Shown here: positions 38,401 to 50,400 of the stretch, in pieces | Numbering within the stretch: position 1 is the stretch's first letter | Layout of the letters: the number at the start of each line of letters is the position of its first letter | Assembly (NCBI RefSeq): GCF_032854445.1 | Contig: NC_088303.1 | Location: 4,783,501 to 4,847,500, forward strand | Direction of reading: 5' to 3' | From: Liolophura sinensis | Lineage: Eukaryota > Mollusca > Polyplacophora > Chitonida > Chitonidae | Length of the DNA: 64,000 bases | Notes under the pieces: generated by a model | What the model was told of the DNA's origin: nothing | The model's database searches: none | Seen by the model: the letters and a program-made list of their open reading frames with translations, nothing else | Program-made: the position numbers and the translations under genes

Positions 38401-41400
38401 TATAAAGTGTATAATTTCCCAAATAAATCCCAATAAATAGCTATGTAAACAATGTCCATAAATATGGAAGTATTGAAAACTTATGCAATTTTTCACAATT
38501 TTTTACATTCTTGCTTCCACTTTGCCAATGAAATTTGTACTTGTAACTCTAATGATACACTCAACTGTGCGGTATATGATGAGAGAAAGTGGCTTCATTC
38601 AGGCACTCTTAATGTTCTTTACCCATAAACACATCTATGATATCAATGAAAAATTAATGAATACTATATAAACACAGCTCAAATAGGCAAACATCCATAT
38701 GCTGTGAATCACGAAAATTATTAGAGAATTTACAGCATCAGCTGGCTGAACTTTGTAGGAATGATCCACGAATTCCTGCCTTCCTGACAGGCAGGCATGC
38801 AACAATAGAATACATATACCTGTAAGTATACTATACACACTACCAATGTCAAGTTTACCAAGCACATACTATATATACCTGTACCATGTAGCTGTACACA
38901 GTAACAACTTCATGTTTACCAAGCACATACTATATATACCTGTACATGTAGCTGTACGCAGTAACAATTTCATGTTTACCAAGCACATACTATATATACC
39001 TGTACATGTAGCTGTACACAGTAACAACTTCATGTTTACCAAGCACATATCTATATATACCTCTACATGTAGCTGTACACAGTAACAATTTCATGTTTAC
39101 CAAGCACATACTATATATACCTCTACATGTAAGCTGTACACAGTAACAAATTCATGTTTACCAAGCACAATACTATATATACCTCTACATGTAACTGTAC
39201 ACAGTAACAATTTCATGTTTACCGAGCACATACTATATATTCCTGTACATGTAGCTGTACACAGTAACAACTTCATGTTTACCAAGCACATACTATATAT
39301 ACCTGTACATGTAGCTGTACACAGTAACAATTTCATGTTTACCAAGCGCATACTATATATACCTGTACATGTAGCTGTACACAGTAACAATTTCATGTTT
39401 ACCAAGCACATACTATATATACCTCTACATGTAACTGTACACAGTAACAACTTCATGTTTACCAAGCACATACTATATATACCTCTACATGTAGCTGTAC
39501 ACAGTAACAACTTCATGTTTACCAAGCACATACTATATATACCTGTACATGTAGCTGTACACAGTAACAACTTCATGTTTACCAAGCACATACTATATAT
39601 TCCTGTACATGTAGTTGTACACAGTAACAATTTCATGTTTACCAAGCACATACTATATATTCCTGTACATGTAGCTGTACACAGTAACAATTTCATGTTT
39701 ACCAAGCACATACTATATATACCTCTACATGTAGCTGTACACAGCAACAATTTCATGTTTACCAAGCACATACTATATATACCTCTACATGTAGCTGTAC
39801 ACAGTAACAACTTCATGTTTACCGAGCACATACTATATATACCTGTACATGTAGCTGTACAAAGCAACAATTTCATGTTTACCAAGCACATACTATATAT
39901 TCCTGTACATGTAGCTGTACACAGTAACAATTTCATGTTTACCAAGCACATACTATATATACCTCTACATGTAGCTGTACACAGTAACAATTTCATGTTT
40001 ACCAAGCACATACTATATATACCTCTACATGTAGCTGTACACAGCAACAATTTCATGTTTACCAAGCACATACTATATATACCCCTACATGTAACTGTAC
40101 ACAGTAACAATTTCATGTTTACCAAGCACATACTATATATACCTCTACATGTAGCTGTACACAGCAACAATTTCATGTTTACCAAGCACATACTATATAT
40201 TCCTGTACATGTAGCTGTACACAGTAACAACTTCATGTTTACCAAGCACATACTATATATACCTGTACATGTAGCTGTACACAGTAACAACTTCATGTTT
40301 ACCAAGCACATACTATATATACCTGTACATGTAGCTGTACACAGCAACAATTTCATGTTTACCAAGCACATACTATATATACCTGTACATGTAGCTGTAC
40401 ACAGCAACAATTTCATGTTTACCAAGCACATACTATATATACCTGTACATGTAGCTGTACACACTAACAACTTCATGTTTACCGAACACATACTATATAT
40501 ACCTGTACATGTAGCTATACACAGTAACAACTTCATGTTTACCAAGCACATACTATATATACCTCTACATGTAGCTGTACACAGTAACAACTTCATGTTT
40601 ACCAAGCACATACTATATATACCTCTACATGTAGCTGTACACAGCAACATTTTCATGTTTACCAAGCACATACTATATATACCTCTACATGTAGCTGTAC
40701 ACAGCAACATTTTCATGTTTACCAAGCACATACTATATACACCTGTACATGCAGCTGTACACAGTAACAATTTCATGTTTACCAAGCACATACTATATCT
40801 ACCTGTACATGTAGCTGTACACAGTAACAACTTCATGTTTACCAAGCACATACTATACATACCTCTACATGTAACTGTACACAGTAACAATTTCATGTTT
40901 ACCAAGCACATACTATATATACCTCTACATGTAGCTGTACACAGCAACAATTTCATGTTTACCAAGCACATACTATATATACCTCTACATGTAGCTGTAC
41001 ACAGTAACAAATTCATGTTTACCAAGCACATACTATATATTCCTGTACATGTAGCTGTACACAGTAACAACTTCATGTTTACCAAGCACATACTATATAT
41101 ACCTGTACATGTAGCTGTACACAGCAACAATTTCATGTTTACCAAGCACATACTATATATACCTGTACATGTAGCTGTACACAGCAACAACTTCATGTTT
41201 ACCAAGCACATACTATATATACCTGTACATGTAGCTGTACACACTAACAACTTCATGTTTACCGAACACATACTATATATACCTGTACATGTAGCTGTAC
41301 ACAGCAACAACTTCATGTTTACCGAGCACATACTATATATACCTGTACATGTAGCTGTACACAGCAACAATTTCATGTTTACCAAGCACATACTATATAT

Positions 41401-44400
41401 ACCTGTACATAGCTGTACTAGTAGACAATGCCATCACTCAATACATGTTTCTTTGCATATCTCTCCTCTTTGGCAGGTGAAATGCGATCTACATTGTACT
41501 TTTGGTATGACAGAACTCGGCACTAAATCTCCAAGTAATCACAGGTATCTCTACGATATGAAGCCAAGCCAACTTAAAGTACCTGTACATATACACAGGT
41601 GTTGGAGATCAGCCTAGGGTTGGCTCTCCTACATTTAGATCTGTAGCCTCACTGTAGCTTCATGTATAAGTCAGTACATGTATTTACTTCAGGTACCAGT
41701 TCTACGCTAGGCTTGACAGTGTACATTTATATCCAGCCTGAAATGCATCCAACCTGTTTAGAACAGTGTACCCTTCTACCTCAAATTAACGTCCGTATTA
41801 TTAGTGAGCTGCTGCTGTTACCAGATGCGGATAACACATTGGTGAAGGCTCAATGCTATATTGTCTTAACTGATGAGCTCTGAATGGAGAATGGGAAATT
41901 TCTCACTTAGAAAGTGGCAGTACTTTTGTGCCACTGTCCTTCACCAGATACCTGACACACCTCCTGGCCTAAAGCTCATAAAACAACATGCAGAAGGCTA
42001 CTGTGGAGTAGAATGTATATAATTTTGTAACTTAATTCAGATTTGATTGAAAAAAATATTACATGTACAAATGACCTGTAATACGTGACTTATATGAAAA
42101 GTATAAACTCCATACCGGAGTCTCAGTCAGTTTTGAAATACACTGGAAGTTTTTATTGGGATGTTTACAGCAGTGTTTTGTGGTTTAGGTAGAGTAAAAA
42201 GCTGGCTCCTAGACAAGATTCCATGCTCTGATCTCCATTACCCCTAGTAATGGGGAAAGACAACAAATCTCTCTCATACTGAAGGCCAAGATACAAGGAT
42301 CTAGGGTCCAGTGGGACCTACCTGTCAATCACTTGGCGATTGACATTTGGGGCTAAACTAAGCAGAATAAGAACCAAGGGAGATACCCAACATTACTATG
42401 TCAATTGGGTTACCATTCCCAACATTCATAAAAATGACATTTACGGTATAAACCTTCATTGTGTAATATTGTATTTATTATTTATATTTTGACAATTTCT
42501 TTACTTTGTGTATACTAACAAAGTAAGCCATGTTTTCAGGTGTAGGCCTCTACAGACTTGTACATGAAAACTTGTACGAGGTTCTGTGATGTCCTCTTCT
42601 GTGATGTATTGTGCTGCCATCCCACTAAGCTCAGCTTCGAACGTCATGAAAAAACAAGTGTCTTTTTCTGACGTCAATTCGCCTGGGTGTAAAATATCAA
42701 AATGTAATAAGAAAAGTGAAATAAGACTTGTATCACTGAGAAGAAACATTTTGAAATGTCTCTGTATTCATCCAAACTCAGATTACACATCAGTGATGCA
42801 CTTACTTGCCAGCCGCGTAAACTTCCGCAGTATCAAAGTAATTGATTCCACTCTCATATGCCAGGGTCAAAATCTCCTCAGCCATCTGTGGAAGAAATCA
42901 GCTGCTGGTAAAAATACTCAGTGAGCAACATTGGGGGCTGGATTATGCGCTATTTTATATGACTATACGTATTTGGTCACAAAACTAACTCACATGATCC
43001 TAGTTGTAACTGTTTGTACCAGCGTCATGTCCACTGTAGGTAAGACTGTCAAAATTGAATCTGTGTGAGCTACCTAAGTTTGTTTCAGACACACCATAGA
43101 TATAACAGTAAAGGTTTATTGTTTGTTTATTTTATTGATTGGTGTTTTACGCCGTACTCAAGAATATTTCACTTATATGACAGCGGCCAGCATTATGGTG
43201 GGTGGAAACCGGGCACAGCCAGGGGGAAACCCACGACCATCCACAGGTTGCTAGCAGACCTTCCCACTTACGGCCGGAGAGGAAGCCAGCATGAGCTGGA
43301 CTTGAACTCACAGCGACCGCATTGGTGAGAGATTCCTGGGTCATTATGCTGCGCTAGCCTGCTAACCAACTGAGCCACGGAGGCCCATTGAGGCTCAATG
43401 AATTGAAGACAAACTTCTATGTACTGCCATCATGTCCATGCCAAAGTAAAATGTTTGATGCCCAAAAAACTGTCTAATACTTGTTCAAAATTAGATTTTG
43501 CCTTACAAATATGAAAAAGGAAGATCTAAGAGCTTTTACTGGCCATACAAACAAATATGTGAATGATTTTCATGTATGCAATGCGATCATTATGAGCTCA
43601 AGGCCAGGTAATGCTTGCTTCCTCTCTGTGTTAAGTTGGAAGGTCTGTCAGCAGCCTGCTGATGGTTTCCCCCAAGCCCTGTTTTCCTCCCACCATAATG
43701 CTGGGCACTGTTGTATAAGTGAAATAGTCTTGACTACAGTGTAAAACACCAATGAAATAAATAAATAAATATATGCACAGAAGTGTACAAATTTGTGCAA
43801 TATAATGGAGCCAGTTTTCAACCAGCAACTGAGCCGCCATTGCCTGACAGGTCAGATGGACAACAGACTGCCTTCTTTTAGCCTCCACAGCTGGGGGTCT
43901 CACACCAGTACCTTACCTCATCTGTGATCTGGGCCCCAAATGTCACCCATGTTCCTGCAAATAAACCATGGACATGTCAATATCTAAAGAGACCCAATGA
44001 GCTGAACAGAAACATACCACAGTACCAACAGGGTTGGTAGAAATGCCACTAGAAAATGAACATGGACTGACATCTGTGTTTTAACTCTAAACAAAACTTC
44101 CAGATTTGTTATTTTCAGATTTTCATTGCCTGAAAAATTGAAGTGATTAAAATCTAAATCCAATGAGTGCATTTTTTGGTAAGTTTGGTATGTAAAAATG
44201 CACTTTCAGAAGCACATGGTGGTCTTTTGATGATAGGAAATGAATCAAACCTCACACAAAAGTGGCTGTATCAGATGGATGAATCGATCAGAATCAATCA
44301 AAATACGTAAACTGAAAATACTATACTGTAAGTGAAATACAGTAATTGTCAGTGATCTTTATACATGTACATCATTGTTTTCTTCACCATAAATGTGATC

Positions 44401-47400
44401 TCAATGGCCCTGGGGAACGGAATCACTGTAGCAGTTATAATACAGGTAATACATGTGTCGGAATCACATCATGAATATGAGCCTTGAAATTGGTGAGGTT
44501 TGTGGGTGAAGGGATGCTCACCTGTGCATTCTGAGGCTTATGGGTGAAGGGAAGCTCACCTGTGCATTCTGAGGCTTATGGGTGAAGGGAAGCTCACCTG
44601 TGCATTCTGAGGCTTATGGGTGAAGGGAAGCTCACCTGTGCATTCTGAGGCTTATGGGTGAAGGGAAGCTCACCTGTGCATTCTGAGGCTTATGGGTGAA
44701 GGGAAGCTCACCTGTGCATTCTGAGGCTTATGGGTGAAGGGAAGCTCACCTGTGCATTCTGAGGCTTATGGGTGAAGGGAAGCTCACCTGTGCATTCTGA
44801 GGCTTATGGGTGAAGGGATGCTCACCTGTGCATTCTGAGGCTTATCGGTGAAGGGAAGCTCATTTCTGGATTATGAGGTTTGTGGGTGAAGGGAAGCTCA
44901 CCTCTGCATTATGAGGTTTGTGGGTGAAGGGAAGCTCACCTCTGCATTATGAGGTTTGTGGGTGAAGGGAAGCTCATCGAGTGCCGGCAGTTAGCCACGC
45001 ACCTCTGCATTATGAGGTTTGTGGGTGAAGGGATGCTCATCGAGTGCCGGCAGTAAGCCATACACCTCTGCATTATGAGGTTTGTGGGTGGTGGGAAGGT
45101 CATCGAGTGCTCGCAGTAAGCCACCCACCTCGGCATTTTGAGGATTATGAGTGAAGGGAAGCCAAGCGAGTGCTGGTAGTAAGCCACCCACCTCGGCATT
45201 TTGTTGCATATACTGTGAGTTCTGTTAAGACAACTGTAACTGCATGAATGTACAGAATGGTAAAAATTAACTTGTCACTGCTCAACATCTCCATACATGT
45301 ATGGTCCATATCATGTTCATAGTATTCTTCCTCAGGGAGGTTCTTAAAATAACCAGCATTAACAATATGCCTTAATACAAGTGTACAAATTCCAATGCTG
45401 TTGTCTTGTATCTGTCCCGCACGTATGCATGTATCAGGCCATGGAACACACACCTCTACACGCACATGTAATCACATCAGAGGTAGCCTACCTCCAGCAT
45501 TATAACACAGATCATTACACTACCCATAATAACCACGCTCATAAATGGCATTGTGTCATTAGTTATTGTTGTTGTTGTCTTTGCTCACATATGCTTATAC
45601 TGGTACTTGATTTTTTTATTTCCTGTGCACTCCAAAGCTTCGACAAAAGTTACATATACATGTCTGATATTGTGTTAATGATTTGGCTTAGGCCAGCAAT
45701 TAACCTCCAGTATCACTCTGTTGTGCCTGTTAGTTTGTTAGATGTGTAACAGCTAGATGAAGGCTATTATACAATGTACCAGGCTTTGTGTGTATGTAAT
45801 GTGCAACACTTTGAACAGGGTCGGCAGATGTCCCACAACAACTATGCTGTAATGAGGCACAGATGCAATCTTCCTGACTATTAATCGTGAGAAATTCATT
45901 AAAATTATCTTGATGAATTGGCCTCATTTCATGTTCACATCACACTGATTACCCTGGCGAACCATTTGGCAAAAACACGGCTGTTCTATTCCTTACATAC
46001 AATGTACGCATACATGGAGTTGTAAATTGGTTTCTACACTGTAAAGAATGCATGATGCTGCATTTAAAACTGCATGGCGTTTAAAGTCAGGATGTTTGTA
46101 ATGCAGGAAACTGCATGCAGTGAAAGGCAGACTGATCCCCATGTAATTACAAATCAATAAATACATCAAAGAGCTTTAACTACACCTGTCCATACATTTA
46201 CATCCACAGTACATTAACCGTAAAGGTACACTACATTGTATCTTAACATACCAGGAGAGACTAGTGTGTGAAATGAAACCATCATGTCCAGGGTGGTGTA
46301 AGCTGGAAACTTAACATGTAACAATTGATGGGGATGAAGATTTAATTGTTCCACTCCCACACTGTATCCATGTATTCACTCTATAAAAAACTGCACATAA
46401 CATTGTCGTATTTCCACACGTACATGTGTCTGAAATAATTCAGCGCATGAGCCATTCTCAAACTGCCATGATGCCAACTGTACACTCTAAATTTCTCCAC
46501 AAGAATATGTAGTAAAATGTACATGTAAGTATACTATGCAGCAAATCCATGTAATAACAATTAACGTTGTTGTGTCTTATTCGCACACAATTTACATGGC
46601 AATGTCTGACTCCGTAGTCTATACCTGATGACCATGGACATGTACTAACACTGCTGTTAACTTGGTCATTGAGAGGTAACTAGCCTTATCGATCAGCGCT
46701 TGGCTGGCATACACCATGGACTGACTGAACACCAGGGTCTAATATTCAGTGGCAAATATGCACGTACATGTAGGTACTACTGGTACATGTGCCATGTACA
46801 TCTGCATGTGTATATACAGTCACACGTGTACCTACGGCCACCTGTAATCAGCGTCCATCTGCCGTAAGCTGCCACTCTCTGCCGCAGCCAAACAATTTTC
46901 CATGTTAAACGCCTTGTAATATGGGGGTACCTATCCAACGCGTTCAGCGGCCAATATATTTTGCCACCAAATTCTATATCAGCCTGTCCTGAGCGGCCAA
47001 GACTTTCAAAAGTAATGACTGCCGCATCAAACATTCAAAAATTTCAAAAAGATGACCACCCGACTTCAATACTTTTTGTAGTAATTAAAAGTTATAACCT
47101 GCCACTCTGTGATGAGAAGTTAAGTTTAAAAATTATTGGTCAATAGCAGTGAACTCTATTGTTCCTTAATCAGCCTAGCTGGTTACTGTCCAGACGCCCC
47201 TGCACTGTGGCAGTGAATTAGCTCCATGCTGAGGTCCCCGCTATGGAATGCAGAAAACAGCGGGCAAACTCAGATATAATCTGACCTCCTGTGGTTCCTC
47301 CCATGAATGGTTTCTTTGACAAATTATCTGGCTTGCTTTGCCATTATCTTTGCAGGCTGGTGCTGTGTTTTCATTTTGCATGACCAAATATTGCCTGTAA

Positions 47401-50400
47401 TGGAGAAATTGATTTTCCTCACTCACTGTACATGTTGTTGTTGCTGTTGTTTCACGGGTAATGGCTAAGATGATTTAACATCTCAGCAGTCTGCCATTTA
47501 CAGTCCAAAACTTTGTTAGAATAGTCATTTATAGCTACGTAGGCCAAACTAGCACATGGCTTTTTAAGGCTTGACAATGACGGGAAGAAAGTTCTCCTGT
47601 CATGCGTGCTCTCACCTGAAACTCTTTCTGTAATCGCCTGTTAAATGCATGAAGTCCATAGGTCTACCCCACAAAACTTGAAATTATTGAGTTATTATTT
47701 TATTACAATTGTTATATTTATATGAATTTTATGTAGATGAACAGATTAGTACTTTAACAATTATGTATAAGATTATTATTTCCTGAAACTTAATTCAGCT
47801 GTGATTTGGCTTGGTCTTCACAACCTGTCTTATGTGGCCAACTGTCATATGCGGCCACTTTTTACTTGTCCCTTCACTGACCGCATACAACAGGTTTGAC
47901 TGTATGTAAATAATATATGTTTTTTAAATTCCCTTATTTAGGATAAATATATTGCACCTGAAGTTTAGCCTGTAAAAATGCACTGTCAGATGCACATATA
48001 AGATTTTCTGATTAGAAATAACCACAACCTCTTACGTACTTAAGAACATATGTCCTAAATCTTCAACTTTTCGCATGTGAAAGAGCAACTTTTTTAATTT
48101 GATTTTAGTGACAAAACTACAATTATCTTGGCAAATTTCAGGTCTATTCACAAAAGTTCATCAGTCTATGTACGCAGAATAAAGCCTCCAGAATACACAT
48201 GAGTGTACTGTCACATTAAGCTGATTACACTGTAGGATTTGATGTTTACATTTGTTTACACACATGTAATTTAGATATAACAGGTGGTTAAGTCTTTTGT
48301 CTCCACCTATATTATGCCCCAGCAAACCTCACACCATGCTTCCTACAATGTGTTAGTCAGATAAGCCAGCTAATTAACCACACTCATTTGAAATAGAGTC
48401 ACAAACTTTAATATAAATACAAGCAACAAAGGCAGGAATTTTTTTACAGAAAATCATGGTTATGTTGAGAATTACAGAGGTGAGATAACACCACTTTGAA
48501 ATAATGACACATATACATGTACTCTGAAATGGGCATTTACAGAAGAGAAAAAAGGAATTTCTGCCAATGGTGGAAGAATTTTTTTTTGACCTTTCTTTAA
48601 CATGCCAAATATTGACTGTGACTTGGCTCTTGCAAGGTATATCAAACTGGCCCAAAGCTCTGGTCACACTTTAACCATGAAATCAATTTATATCAAATTT
48701 TATGTTGGCCATTTCTTGTGTGCACTGAAGTTGGTGGAGTTGAAACTGTTACAAAAGGTGTGCACTGAGAAGTGCAATACTCTGTCACATCACATGCCTA
48801 TTGTCAAAGTACTATGTGTCTGCATAAAAGACAGTGTGTTGAAATCATATGTGCATGTTTGTTTTCTAACTGTCATGGCTTTTTGATCCATTCTTATGCA
48901 CAAGGTGCAAGTCTATTTTTATATGGGTGGTGGCATGCAAATGCCTAGAAGACAGTCAGCAGTGGTTATTTTTCAGTGGTACAGAAGACAATGAGGTGAA
49001 AATTAAAAAAAAAAACAATCAGTTACCTGTCTTGATCAACCTGTGCAAGTGAACAATGCACACTCATGGATTATGAGAAACAATCAGTTACCTGTCTTGA
49101 TCAACTTGTGCAAGTGAACAATGCACACTCATGGATTATGAGAAACAATCAGTTACCTGTCCTGATCAACTTGTGCAAGTGAATAATGCACACTCATGGA
49201 TTACAAGGTTGAAACATGCATGTAATGATCAGCATAAAGGACACTTACCCAAGGCAATGTTGGAAACACGTAGTCCGGATTTTCCCAAATTCCTGTCAAT
49301 ACAAAAACGGAATCTAGATAGGGTTATTGATTTTATAACAACCTGAGTGAACGACTGTCCTCAAGTACAAGGTACTGAGTCACTTCCAAGACAAGAAAGC
49401 ATTTTAACCATATTGTGGTGAAACTCAGTCCCATCAATGTGTAACAACACAAATTTAGAAATCCTGCACATCTTTCTGTTATAAGGTTTTTGGAAGTCAT
49501 AATTAAGCGACAACGTATACTCAATTGGATTTCTAATTGCGTGTGTACATGTACATATACTTACTAAACTCCTGTTGTTTAGCAAAGGGAGCAAACATTA
49601 TATACATATTCTTTTCTACTTTAAATCCATACAGAACTCTGATGTATGGATCTAGATATAAATTAACTGAGCATTTTGTAGGAACAGCGTTAAGCCTATT
49701 TATGGTTTTAAGTTAGTATTAAGTCATTCTTATCAAATCTTTCTGCCTGAAACTCAAAAATGTTAGCAGAAAAATGCAGGGCTCGTGAGCTTAGACACTG
49801 CTATGCAAGATCACATTACTATAACACGGGCGCCTGAAAAAAGTTTACATGAACGATGGAGAAAATTAGGGTGCTGAACATTTGTGAACTTTAGAAGTTC
49901 CTGAAGAATGCGGTGAACATAATGAGACAGATGATTAATAAATTAATGTCAACAAGCCACAAGATATCGGAGTACAACTCTCAAACTGGAAGATCCAACC
50001 CTGTGTGGCAGTAATGCTGGATAGTTTGTATGTGCTTGCATGTGTGTCATCTATGTCGTGACATGCCGCCACAAGACATGTATGTCCGTGTAAGTGTAAA
50101 CATATTAACCTAATGTCAACACTGAATCATGTGCCATTTTGGCATATAGCAGATACATGTGCGTAATGTACCATTTTGGTATTTAGCAGATACATGTGCG
50201 TAATGTACCATTTTGGTATTTAGCAGATATATGTACATCATGTACAATTTTGGTAAATAGCAGATATATGTACACCATGTACCATTTGGTATATAGCAGA
50301 TATATGTAACACCATGTACAATTTGGTATATAGCAGATATATGTACACCATGTACCATTTGGTATATAGCAGATATATGTACACCATGTACCATTTGGTA

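Noticed and set aside
39097-41617. Two very long ORFs (about 764 aa minus, 800 aa plus) as genes
   Set aside because: They translate a 60-bp tandem repeat inside a KCNAB intron. Both strands are open over the same bases, with no domain, no unique sequence and no start context.
46777-47034. Minus-strand ORF of 85 aa with a Trp/Arg-rich sequence as a conserved exon
   Set aside because: It lies at the end of the putative pogo/Tigger-like element and has no family match or splice logic.
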